A stretch of 64,000 nt of DNA from Kosakonia quasisacchari (GTDB taxonomy: Bacteria > Pseudomonadota > Gammaproteobacteria > Enterobacterales > Enterobacteriaceae), in assembly GCF_004331415.1 (NCBI RefSeq), contig NZ_SJOP01000021.1, positions 27,543 through 91,542 of the forward strand. The letters are read 5' to 3'. Positions 53,571 through 61,821 of this stretch are shown one piece after another. The first letter of the stretch is position 1. Each line of letters begins with the position of its first letter. Below the pieces are notes generated by a model. The model worked only from the letters and a program-made list of their open reading frames with translations. It ran no database searches and was not told the origin of the DNA. The position numbers and the translations under genes were made by a program.

Positions 53571-54224
53571 CTAAATGTAGCTGTAAAATAACCCTTCGAG
53601 TAAACGACTCCACCCTTCAATTAAAACAAAAAGTAGTAATTTGAGCGGAATAGCGATAAACATCGGCGCTACCATTTGCATTCCCAACGCCATCAGCACT
53701 GTCGATACAACGAGGTCTATCACTAAAAAGGGAATATAAATTAAAAAGCCAATTTTAAACCCGGACTGTAATTCTGAAAGTACAAATGCGCTTAAAATCA
53801 ACGCCGGGTTATCGCGTGTTATGGGATTATTGGCCTGATCTTTCCAAAGTTTTTTTGCCGCCTCGGTTAAACGAATATGTGTTTCTGCATCAATATTGCG
53901 CTGTAAAAAATTTTGCAGCGGCGCAATTACCGTTGGGTAGTGAGTATAAATCGCGGCTACATCTATTTTATCCGGTGAGATTTGTCGCACGCGCTGGGTC
54001 ATATCATTAAACACCGGCCCCATAATAAACAGCGTCGCGGCAAGCGAGATGCTGTATATCACCATGTTGCCAGGCACCTGCTGTATGCCCAACGCATTGC
54101 GTACAATCAGCAAGACGACGGAAATTTTAAGAAACGAGGTGGAAATAATCATCAGCAAGGGCAACAACGTCAGCGCCGCGATAAACAGCGCCAGCGCCGC
54201 GGGATTGATCTGCTGAATATCCAT
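53571..54224 (-). CDS. sctR: Type III secretion export-gate protein SctR (HrcR)
   Basis: A 217-residue FliP/YscR-family gate protein. The N-terminal membrane part LLPLLMIISTSFLKISVVLLIVRNALGIQQVPGNMV and the C-terminal YIPFLVIDLVVSTVLMALGMQMV are highly conserved. Its ATG overlaps the sctQ stop by one base (TGATG). Confidence 0.94.
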   Translation of the reverse strand: MDIQQINPAALALFIAALTLLPLLMIISTSFLKISVVLLIVRNALGIQQVPGNMVIYSISLAATLFIMGPVFNDMTQRVRQISPDKIDVAAIYTHYPTVIAPLQNFLQRNIDAETHIRLTEAAKKLWKDQANNPITRDNPALILSAFVLSELQSGFKIGFLIYIPFLVIDLVVSTVLMALGMQMVAPMFIAIPLKLLLFVLIEGWSRLLEGLFYSYI

Positions 54225-55258
54225 CAGAAGTGCTCCATCCGGGTAATTTGCAGCCCCAGCACGCCTTCAACATCCACCAATGTTCCCTGCGCCAGCGGGC
54301 GCTCGCCATAATAAATAGCCGCCTGACCGGGGGTAAAATCCGTGAATGTCACTATCGAACCCGCTCGCAACGACTGAAGCGCTTCGAGCGTCAACGTTAG
54401 CGTTCCCGCACGCAGCGTTATCCGCAGGGGAACAGATGAAAGATCCGGCATTTCATGCGGCTCTGCCGGTATTTCGCGCGACAAAGACACCGGGGGAATC
54501 GTCGCGTCCGGGTGCGGGAATGCGGTATCAACAGGGGTGAATTCCATTTCTATCTCCTTATGAGAAACAATCGTAAAGCTGTGCGCCAGCGGGGCGCATT
54601 GCTGTAAAGAGAAGCACTGTGTGCCGATCTGCAGTTGCCCTGAACCTGCCGGGTTAAAAAGCCGTTTTTCTGGCAGCACGATATCGCCAACGCGTAAATG
54701 CCGTAATGCAGCGGCGGTAAGCTCCGTTGAGGCCAGGATCAACGGGAAAGAGAGTAAAAACCGCTTATTTTGCGACACCGAAGAAAAGTGCCACGCCGAA
54801 TGCTGAAACAGGCGAATTAATGTTAACGGCGACAGCGCCATTAACCCTTTTTCGTGTTGCTCGCTGTTTTTTATTTCAATCCAACAATAGATTTCCGGCT
54901 CATGGCTTTCCTGAGCAGGCTGTAAGTAACCCAATATATGTTTAATTTCCTGACTGAGCGCGGCGTTATACACATCCCAATACCACTGTGCCGAGGTATT
55001 ATTATTTTCGGCCAATAATGGACAAAGCGATAACTGGCTCAGCAAAGGCTCCGCATTATAAAAGCGTAATTTCCCGTATTGACTGGAAAAACATATCGGT
55101 TTATTCGGCAATCTTTCTTCCGCCTGCAATGGAAAGAGTCGTAACTGCCTTTTCTGGCCATTAAGTTGAAAATTCAATATCGGTTGTCGATCCAGATATT
55201 GCCGGGCGATGACCTCATCTTTACTGACAGGAGGAAATAACAGCGCAGCTTTATTCAT
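54224..55258 (-). CDS. sctQ: Type III secretion cytoplasmic-ring protein SctQ (HrcQ)
   Basis: A 344-residue protein of the FliN/YscQ class, a component of the cytoplasmic sorting platform. The C-terminal SpoA domain is clear (VPLRITLRAGTLTLTLEALQSLRAGSIV, then GTLVDVEGVLGLQITRMEHF); the N-terminal two thirds are divergent, as usual. It is a single-chain form, not split into HrcQA/HrcQB. ATG 55258 is preferred; a GTG at 55282 would overlap sctO. Directly upstream is sctO, with no sctP in between. Confidence 0.88.
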   Translation of the reverse strand: MNKAALLFPPVSKDEVIARQYLDRQPILNFQLNGQKRQLRLFPLQAEERLPNKPICFSSQYGKLRFYNAEPLLSQLSLCPLLAENNNTSAQWYWDVYNAALSQEIKHILGYLQPAQESHEPEIYCWIEIKNSEQHEKGLMALSPLTLIRLFQHSAWHFSSVSQNKRFLLSFPLILASTELTAAALRHLRVGDIVLPEKRLFNPAGSGQLQIGTQCFSLQQCAPLAHSFTIVSHKEIEMEFTPVDTAFPHPDATIPPVSLSREIPAEPHEMPDLSSVPLRITLRAGTLTLTLEALQSLRAGSIVTFTDFTPGQAAIYYGERPLAQGTLVDVEGVLGLQITRMEHF

Positions 55259-55281
55259 CAATAATGACTCTTTGCCCAACA

Positions 55282-55752
55282 CTAAATGGCATGCAGATGT
55301 TCAAGGATAAAACGAAACTTCTCTTGCCGTTTTCTTTTCTCGATAACCTGCTGGAAATGCTCCGCGACCTCATCGCATTGGCGCGTGTAATCACTTTCTT
55401 GCTGTTTAATCAGCAACATGACGTCTTGCAACTGCCGCACCATTGCTTCTTCTTTTTCAAGCCACTTTCGCATATCCATTAACGATAAAGCGCGCTGTGT
55501 ATGACGACCGCTCATCACGGAAAAGTAATCGCGATTTAATTGGGCGATGTGTTGGGAATGGTGATTAAGCGCGTCAAGTTGTTGTGCCATTTTTACCATT
55601 ACGCGCTTTTGTTTTAACCACGCCAACTCCGTTTTTACCATCCGGTAATGATAAAGCGATAATAGCTGGCGCAGCAGCGTATTAAATTTTAACGATTCAC
55701 CTGAGACGTTTTCATCCTCTTCGTTATAAAACACCTTGTGGTTCCGGAGCAT
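55282..55752 (-). CDS. sctO: Type III secretion stalk protein SctO (HrpO)
   Basis: A protein of up to 156 residues, almost entirely charged alpha-helix with coiled-coil spacing (for example ELAWLKQKRVMVKMAQQLDAL, ESDYTRQCDEVAEHFQQVIEKRKRQ), matching the FliJ/YscO/HrpO class that links the ATPase hexamer to the export gate. The ATG at 55752 overlaps the sctN end by 29 nt; later starts such as a GTG at 55734 are possible. The position right after sctN is typical. Confidence 0.82.
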   Translation of the reverse strand: MLRNHKVFYNEEDENVSGESLKFNTLLRQLLSLYHYRMVKTELAWLKQKRVMVKMAQQLDALNHHSQHIAQLNRDYFSVMSGRHTQRALSLMDMRKWLEKEEAMVRQLQDVMLLIKQQESDYTRQCDEVAEHFQQVIEKRKRQEKFRFILEHLHAI

Positions 55753-57097
55753 TCGCCACTACCTCACGTAATTGATTTAAGGTTATTTCAGGCGCTCGCG
55801 GCGCGCGTAATGATTGTTTGAGAATATTATCCAGTGCGGGTTTAATCCCGACAGCGTAATCGGTAAAAGGATCGCTGCCAGTCTGGTATTCTCCCAGGCG
55901 AATTAACATTTCAATATCGGCATAGGCCGTCATTAATTGCCTTATATGTGTGGCAATAGCTTGCTGTTCAGTTCCCGTAATAGTATTCATGACCCGACTC
56001 AGACTGGCGGCAACATCAATGGCGGGATAATGCCCCTGATCGGCCAGTTTGCGCGAAAGGAGAATATGCCCATCCACTAAAGAACGCACTTCATCGGCAA
56101 TCGGATCTTGCATGGAATCTTGTTCAACCAGTACCGAATAAAGCGCGGTAATGGTGCCTTGCCGGGTACGTCCACTGCGTTCAACCAGCCTCGAGAGCAA
56201 ATTGTAAACCGAAGGAGGAAAGCCATTGCGCCCCGGCGGTTCACCGTTGGCAAGACCGATTTCGCGCTGTGCGCGGGCAAGACGTGTCAGCGAATCAACA
56301 ATTAGCAATGTGGATTCCCCGCGCTGGCGAAACCCTTCGGCGATGGCGGTGGCAGTAAACGCAGCACGCACACGCTCCATGCTGCTGCGATCCGAAGTGG
56401 CGCACACCAGCACGGTGCGTTGACGTAGCGCTTCATCAAGCTCCCGGTCCATAAACTCACGCAGCTCGCGCCCACGTTCACCCGTCAGGCAAAAGACAAT
56501 GGTGTCACAAGGGATGTTTCGCGCCAGCTCCGCCAGCAGCGTTGTTTTACCGCATCCCGCACCGGCAAAAATCCCCGCCCGTTGGCCTGCGCCCAACGTC
56601 AACAAGCCATCGATACTGCTTAGCCCGGTGTAAAGCGGCGTATCAATACACAGGCGATCGGTGGCAAGCGTGGCGTTATGCATGACCGGAACGGCTTGTG
56701 CAGTTAAGGTGTCGACGAAAGCAGCCCGGCCTTGCCCATCAAGGGCGCGACCAAACCCATCGAATACGCACCCTTTCAGCGCTGGCGAGACATGAATACT
56801 GTGAGGCAAGCCTAATGGGTAGACCTCTGAACCAGGCTTAATTCCCTCCAGCGTATCGAGTGCGGCAAGAGAAACCTCTTGCGAATCAAAACCAATCACT
56901 TCAGCCATAATTGTGTCGCCTGAAGGACGCGGCAAAAGACATAAGTCGCCTAACCGCGCGCCCGGAAGATGACACTGTAAAACGATGCCGCTAATTCCTG
57001 TCACCGAGCCGATAACATTTACCGGCTCTGTCTGCTCAAGTTGGCGTTGCGCAGCCTGCTGCCAGCGAGCTAGTTCCTCTTGCCAGCCGTCGCTCAC
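55724..57097 (-). CDS. sctN: Type III secretion ATPase SctN (HrcN)
   Basis: A 457-residue cytoplasmic hexameric ATPase that unfolds and detaches substrates from chaperones. Walker A is GAGCGKTT (residues 179-186), Walker B is LLIVDSLTRLA, and the region ERGRELREFMDRELDEALRQRTVLVCATSD is the F1-like signature. SLVDGHILLSRKLADQGHYPAIDVAASLSRVM is the conserved C-terminal block. GTG start overlaps the sctD stop (GTGA). Confidence 0.96.
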   Translation of the reverse strand: MSDGWQEELARWQQAAQRQLEQTEPVNVIGSVTGISGIVLQCHLPGARLGDLCLLPRPSGDTIMAEVIGFDSQEVSLAALDTLEGIKPGSEVYPLGLPHSIHVSPALKGCVFDGFGRALDGQGRAAFVDTLTAQAVPVMHNATLATDRLCIDTPLYTGLSSIDGLLTLGAGQRAGIFAGAGCGKTTLLAELARNIPCDTIVFCLTGERGRELREFMDRELDEALRQRTVLVCATSDRSSMERVRAAFTATAIAEGFRQRGESTLLIVDSLTRLARAQREIGLANGEPPGRNGFPPSVYNLLSRLVERSGRTRQGTITALYSVLVEQDSMQDPIADEVRSLVDGHILLSRKLADQGHYPAIDVAASLSRVMNTITGTEQQAIATHIRQLMTAYADIEMLIRLGEYQTGSDPFTDYAVGIKPALDNILKQSLRAPRAPEITLNQLREVVANAPEPQGVL

Positions 57098-57996
57098 CAG
57101 GGCACCTCAAAGCGTGTTTTGCCCTGAAAGATCAGCTTTTCTTCGTTAATGCCGAGAAGTTTGATGCCATTAATCTCGTCATTGATAAACACCCGCAGCC
57201 CGTTGTCGGTCACGATATACGGGGATTCACCCTTTACAACAAGAGCAATGCGAAAAGGCAGCGGTGGCGGCGGCTGAACTATATCCACGGAGATTTGCGC
57301 AGCACTTTGGTAACGCTGCGCAAAATGTTGCAGTAGCGCCTGCGTTTCAATCTGTAACTTATCATCGCCGACAAGATGCAAAATGATGTCGTCATTGCCG
57401 GTTATCTCCAGATCGACGCGTTGCCCTAAACCGGCCTGCTGAAGCAGTGACGCCAACATTTCGCGGGTTTGCGCGGCGGATTCAAGAAACGTTTTCTGCG
57501 GCTTCGACACCGGCATTGAAATATCCTCCGGCCGCTCGTCCTTACCGGAAAAACTGCCTACTCCGAAGGCGCCTATCGCGAGGAAAAAACAAACCGCAGC
57601 CACCACTTTATTTACTCGACGGCGCGGTCTTTCAGCGACCGGCGCATACGAACTCTGTTGGCTGTCTGCTTGCGCAGATGGGGGACTTTCCGTTTCCCAA
57701 GGCGTGTCTGACTGCGCCACACATAACCAAATCCCCGCCAGCGAGAATGGCGTACCGGGTTCGAGGCTATCGATTTGTTCGACCCGACGCCCCTCATTCG
57801 TCAGCACCGCACCTTGCAGGGCTTCCACTTGCCAGCCGTTATCCGTTGTACGCAGCTGGCAATGGTTTTGCGCAATCGCCGCGTCGTATAAAACCATGTC
57901 CGCATCGGGCGATGATCCAATTAACCACTGTGTACCGGTTAAAGGTAACAGTGCACCGCTATTCAGGCCGCTAAGCACTCTCAGTTCATAGAGCAC
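57094..57996 (-). CDS. sctD: Type III secretion inner-membrane ring protein SctD (HrpQ type, FHA domain)
   Basis: A 300-residue bitopic protein. The N-terminal cytoplasmic part (residues about 1-95) is FHA-like (LSGLNSGALLPLTGTQWLIGSSPDADMVLYD), a proline-rich linker and one membrane helix (KVVAAVCFFLAIGAFGVG) follow, then a periplasmic ring-building part. This shape and the position between sctV and sctN match HrpQ of Hrp1 systems. GTG 57996 with GAGGGA 7 nt upstream is preferred over the TTG at 58011. Confidence 0.85.
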   Translation of the reverse strand: MLYELRVLSGLNSGALLPLTGTQWLIGSSPDADMVLYDAAIAQNHCQLRTTDNGWQVEALQGAVLTNEGRRVEQIDSLEPGTPFSLAGIWLCVAQSDTPWETESPPSAQADSQQSSYAPVAERPRRRVNKVVAAVCFFLAIGAFGVGSFSGKDERPEDISMPVSKPQKTFLESAAQTREMLASLLQQAGLGQRVDLEITGNDDIILHLVGDDKLQIETQALLQHFAQRYQSAAQISVDIVQPPPPLPFRIALVVKGESPYIVTDNGLRVFINDEINGIKLLGINEEKLIFQGKTRFEVPW

Positions 57997-58007
57997 GATA
58001 CTTTCCC

Positions 58008-60125
58008 TCAATCTGCTGCATGTTCTGCGGGTTCGTGGGTTTCTGCATCAAGATCAATTCGCCCCTGAATCTGGACTTTTATCGATGGAATAAGCTCCGA
58101 AAAGGCAAGCACCGGAACAGGCGTGAACGACTCCCGTAGCAGACCGGAAAGCGGGCCACGCAACTCAGGCTCGACAAGCAGCACGCAAGGGATGTCTTCA
58201 TCGGCAGGAAAGCACTGCGCTAAACGGGAAAGTAACGCTTCATGCATAACCGAAGAGAGCGTCATCGGCTGCGCACCCGCCGCGTTTAATGCCTGGCGGA
58301 ACACCGCTTCCGTGGCGGGCGCCAGTAACCAGCTATTCAGCGTTTCATTTTGGCTGTACTGGTAACAAATCTGCTCTCTCAGCGCGTGGCGAACCTGCTC
58401 GGTTAACACCATCAGGTTGGATTCATGGCGGCTATTTTTAATCAATGTCTCGGCAATCAGGCGCAGCGGTCGCAGGGTGACATGTTCAGCGGCCAGCCGC
58501 TGCAATACCGCCGAAAACCACGCGATAGGCAAACATCTTTCGAGTTCATCGGCCAACTCAGGCTGCTCACTTCGCAGCCAGTCAACCAACGCTTTGCTCT
58601 CTTGTAAGCCGACAAATTTCCACCCCGTTGACAAGATGGCCCGCTGTATCCTGGCGAGGATCAGATCGCCAGAAGTGCGCTGTTCATTCTCGTACTGAGA
58701 TAAGCGGTGATCGTCAACATCAAACCATCGCAAGGTTTGCTCTTCACGCTCTTCAAGCCCTGGCGTACCGTCATCTTCAGCAACCAGCGCGGCTTTGACG
58801 GCGCGCTTGTTGGCATCATACGTTGCGCGAATAACCGGCACTTCATACACGCAAAAACGAAATTCATCGAGCGCAAGCTGCTCATTACCTTCAAGCTCGA
58901 AAGAGGGCAGTGTGAGGCCATATTCAAAAACAGCGTCGTTGCGTAACGCATACATGCGCTGCAGCAGTTGTTCAAACTCCGGCTGTTGCTGATGCTGTGG
59001 GTGAAATTGCATCAGGTAGGGGCGCAGCGGAAAAAAGCGGCGAACATTTTCATAACCCATCAGTTCTGTCGCATTATCTGGCTCAGCGCCGACAAAAGAG
59101 GGATTAGGCTGCCCGGCCATTTCCATCATGCTCTTTTGTTGCCGGGTAAGCAGGAAGGCTAACGTCAGGCAGAGCAAACTCAGGGTGGTGAAAAGCATTG
59201 CTGGCATGCCTGGCACCACCGCAAACAGCGCCATAATAATGCCGCAATAGATCCAGGCTTTTGGATGGCGCGTTAACTGCCAGATTATCTCACCGCCAAT
59301 ATTTACGCCGGAGGCCGCATTATCGGAATTGACGCGCGTAATAATAATGCCCGCAGCCAGCGAGATCAGCAGCGCCGGGATCTGCGCCACCAGGCCATCA
59401 CCAATGCTTAAAATCGAGTAGATATGCATGGCGTCGGCGGCGGACATTCCGTGTTGCAAAATGCCAACGGAAAAACCGCCGATTAAGTTAATAAAAACGA
59501 TGATAATCCCGGAAATAGCGTCACCTTTGACGAATTTCATCGCACCATCCATGGTGCCAAAAAGCTGGCTCTCTTTCGTCAACTGTTCGCGTCGAACCCT
59601 GGCATCTGCAGTATCAATCAGGCCCGAGCGTAAATCGCTATCAATGGCCATCTGCTTACCGGGCATCGCATCCAGATTAAAACGCGCAGAAACCTCCGCA
59701 ACGCGCTCAGCCCCTTTAGTAATGACCAGGAAGTTAACAAGCGTCAGAATCAAAAAGATAACCAACCCGACAGCCAGGTTGCCACCGGCGACAAAATTGC
59801 CAAACGTTTCAACGACATGACCTGCATCATGCTGCAATAAAATCATGCGGGTCGTGGCAACAGATAATGCAAGGCGGAACATGGTTGTCAGCAGTAAAAC
59901 TGCCGGAAACGTAGAAAAAGCCAGCGGATGTGGCATAAATAATGCCTGGATGGCCAGCAACGTGGCAATACAGATATTCAGTGACAACGCCGTATCAATA
60001 ATAAAAACCGGCAGTGGTAAAACCATCATAAAGACAATCGTCATGACGATAACCGCACCAATGAGCTCAGTCTGGTTAACCATTCTCACAGCCAGCTTCG
60101 TGAAAAACATTCTCATGAACACCAC
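58008..60125 (-). CDS. sctV: Type III secretion export-gate protein SctV (HrcV)
   Basis: A protein of about 705 residues in the FlhA/YscV/HrcV family. The N-terminal half has seven to eight membrane helices with the FHIPEP-type segment (VSARFNLDAMPGKQMAIDSDLRSGLI), and GDGLVAQIPALLISLAAGIIITR; the C-terminal half is the cytoplasmic nonamer ring that docks chaperones and SctW. It is the first gene of the operon. The start is uncertain (GTG 60125, ATG 60116 or ATG 60110), with no clear ribosome site. No sctW (hrpJ) gene precedes it, unlike in other Hrp1 clusters. Confidence 0.93.
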   Translation of the reverse strand: MVFMRMFFTKLAVRMVNQTELIGAVIVMTIVFMMVLPLPVFIIDTALSLNICIATLLAIQALFMPHPLAFSTFPAVLLLTTMFRLALSVATTRMILLQHDAGHVVETFGNFVAGGNLAVGLVIFLILTLVNFLVITKGAERVAEVSARFNLDAMPGKQMAIDSDLRSGLIDTADARVRREQLTKESQLFGTMDGAMKFVKGDAISGIIIVFINLIGGFSVGILQHGMSAADAMHIYSILSIGDGLVAQIPALLISLAAGIIITRVNSDNAASGVNIGGEIIWQLTRHPKAWIYCGIIMALFAVVPGMPAMLFTTLSLLCLTLAFLLTRQQKSMMEMAGQPNPSFVGAEPDNATELMGYENVRRFFPLRPYLMQFHPQHQQQPEFEQLLQRMYALRNDAVFEYGLTLPSFELEGNEQLALDEFRFCVYEVPVIRATYDANKRAVKAALVAEDDGTPGLEEREEQTLRWFDVDDHRLSQYENEQRTSGDLILARIQRAILSTGWKFVGLQESKALVDWLRSEQPELADELERCLPIAWFSAVLQRLAAEHVTLRPLRLIAETLIKNSRHESNLMVLTEQVRHALREQICYQYSQNETLNSWLLAPATEAVFRQALNAAGAQPMTLSSVMHEALLSRLAQCFPADEDIPCVLLVEPELRGPLSGLLRESFTPVPVLAFSELIPSIKVQIQGRIDLDAETHEPAEHAAD

Positions 60126-60464
60126 ATATATTGATATTGAGCGAATAAGTCACTTTTATTAAGCATCGATAATCCCCCAGAATGAGATAACACTCCGGCA
60201 ATCGACACTTTTCAAATCAACGCAAAAGGCAACGCATCTTCATTAGTGTGCATAACACGTAAATCTGTACAAAAGAAAATGTTTAAAAAAAACATCAAGC
60301 ATTATGGGGAAAATGATTACCTTCCCTACGACGCACATAGAATAAAAAACCCTGACTCTATTTATGCATATTTAAAATAATCTTCAAGCCAACCAGGCAG
60401 ATTTGCATTTAATTGCCACTCATAAGTGAACAAGCAATAAATGGATAATATAAAGGGAATTTTT
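60126..60464. promoter_or_regulatory. Divergent control region of the two type III operons
   Basis: About 340 nt of AT-rich sequence between sctV and the hrpL-like gene. I searched by eye for the Hrp box (GGAACC-N15/16-CCAC) and for a sigma-54 -24/-12 promoter and found neither. A good ribosome site (AAGGGA) precedes the hrpL-like gene. Confidence 0.4.
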
Positions 60465-61010
60465 ATGGGGAAGTTACCCATCAGCGTTAATAATGAATCG
60501 ATGTATAAAAGTTCATTCGATATAGATGAGTTAGTCACAAACACCACGACCAGACTCAGGAAATTCATCAGTCGTCGGGTTTACAATCAGAGTGATGTAG
60601 ATGACCTTGTACAAATGACTTACCTTGAAGCATTTCGCAATCAACATAAGTTTATTGGCGCGTCCAGTAAAGAAACCTGGTTATTTGGTATTGCATCTAA
60701 TCTGGTACGTAATCATTTTAAAAAGACATTTAGTAAACCTGAGACGGTGGCACTGGATGATGTCAATTTTTTAATTTCCGATCAGATATTCAACCCTGAT
60801 TATATCAACGAACATAAAATACAACTTTCTGAAACCATTGCCATGGTCGATAAGTTGCCGCTCAAAATGCAAAGCGTCATCTACCATATTATGGATTCAG
60901 ATACCAGTTATCACGACGCTGCCGAGCAATTAGGCATTCCCATTGGAACAATACGTTCCAGGCTCTCCAGAGTCCGTAAAATACTCAAGAATAATCAGGA
61001 AGAAGGGTAA
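60465..61010 (+). CDS. hrpL: HrpL-like ECF sigma factor
   Basis: A 181-residue extracytoplasmic-function sigma factor. Region 2 is NQSDVDDLVQMTYLEAFRNQHKF with the downstream ETWLFGIASNLVRNHFKK, and region 4 is YHDAAEQLGIPIGTIRSRLSRVRKIL. The length and pattern match HrpL of Erwinia and Pseudomonas, which directs RNA polymerase to Hrp boxes of secretion and effector genes. ATG 60465 has AAGGGA 6 nt upstream; an earlier ATG at 60441 lacks one. It is divergent from the sct operon and shares an operon with the acetyltransferase and sctC. Confidence 0.82.
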   Translation: MGKLPISVNNESMYKSSFDIDELVTNTTTRLRKFISRRVYNQSDVDDLVQMTYLEAFRNQHKFIGASSKETWLFGIASNLVRNHFKKTFSKPETVALDDVNFLISDQIFNPDYINEHKIQLSETIAMVDKLPLKMQSVIYHIMDSDTSYHDAAEQLGIPIGTIRSRLSRVRKILKNNQEEG

Positions 61011-61013
61011 TTA

Positions 61014-61565
61014 ATGGAAATAAAATTAGATGAGCGGATCTTAAAGCGCTTGCCTCGCGGGCTAAGAGTTGCGCAAAAAAGCGATATTGAAGCCATGACC
61101 ATGATTTTTAATGAGACAGCGAATACCGGCGCTAATTCTCCCGTAACAAGACTGATCACCGTAAAAGAGCTGGGTTTTTATATCGAACTTTATCAACAAG
61201 ACAAATTGCCGGTGTATGTACTGGAGCGCGATGGGGAAATCGTCGCATGGCTGTCAATCAACCGCTTTAGCTGGGGAACATTAGCTTGTCGGCAAACCGG
61301 GGAAATTGCCTTGTATGTTCGCGCGGATCGCTGTGGCAGCGGCATTGGCGTTCATCTTGGGCTGGCGGCGCTGCTGCTTGGCCGTGAATATGGGTTTGAA
61401 ACTATGGTCGCGTGGATTATGGCTTCTAACCTTGCCAGCCAAAGAATTGCTAAATATCTCGGCGGTGAACAATGGGCTTTCTTACCCAGAATTGCCCGTT
61501 TCGGTGAACAACGCGCCAGTGTCATGCTGTTTGGTTTCCGGCCAGACCTGCGTCTTTATAAATAA
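61014..61565 (+). CDS. GNAT-family N-acetyltransferase inside the type III locus
   Basis: A 183-residue acetyltransferase of the phosphinothricin/methionine-sulfoximine acetyltransferase group. LRVAQKSDIEAMTMIFNETAN is the N-terminal block, the acetyl-CoA loop is RADRCGSGIGVHL, and AWIMASNLASQRIAKYLGGE is the C-terminal block. It starts 3 nt after the sigma-factor gene and is followed 11 nt later by a small secretion gene. Such an enzyme is not part of known secretion machinery; it could modify a substrate, act as an effector, or detoxify an amino-acid analogue. Confidence 0.8.
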   Translation: MEIKLDERILKRLPRGLRVAQKSDIEAMTMIFNETANTGANSPVTRLITVKELGFYIELYQQDKLPVYVLERDGEIVAWLSINRFSWGTLACRQTGEIALYVRADRCGSGIGVHLGLAALLLGREYGFETMVAWIMASNLASQRIAKYLGGEQWAFLPRIARFGEQRASVMLFGFRPDLRLYK

Positions 61566-61576
61566 AAAAGGGAATA

Positions 61577-61804
61577 ATGGATATGCTAAAAATGGACTCG
61601 GTGCGTAGCCAGTTAGATAGTAAATTCAAACAAGCCAGCAGTGATTTTCAGACCTCAGCAAAAAACATGAACGGCATGTCAATGGGCGACTGGCTCACGT
61701 TCCATCAGCATATGAAACAATATTCTTCAGCCACCTGGGCTGCGAACCAGGAAGTGACGCTCAATCACAACCTGGCTCGCTCAATTATTAACGATGGTCG
61801 ATAA
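61577..61804 (+). CDS. Small type III secretion protein (HrpF-, needle- or rod-like)
   Basis: A 75-residue helical protein (QLDSKFKQASSDFQTSAKNM, then MGDWLTFHQHMKQYSSATWAANQEVTLNHNLARSII). The C-terminal helix pattern, a hydrophobic/Gln/Met repeat ending in an Ile-Ile pair, is shared by needle (SctF), inner-rod (SctI) and HrpF proteins. HrpF lies just upstream of hrcC in Hrp1 clusters, and position therefore favours HrpF, but the class is not certain. AAGGGA precedes the ATG. Confidence 0.55.
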   Translation: MDMLKMDSVRSQLDSKFKQASSDFQTSAKNMNGMSMGDWLTFHQHMKQYSSATWAANQEVTLNHNLARSIINDGR

Positions 61805-61821
61805 GCCAACAGGTGACATGG

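Noticed and set aside
55735..55745. GGAACC near the sctN/sctO junction as a Hrp box
   Set aside because: It lies in coding sequence and lacks the partner CCAC at the right distance.
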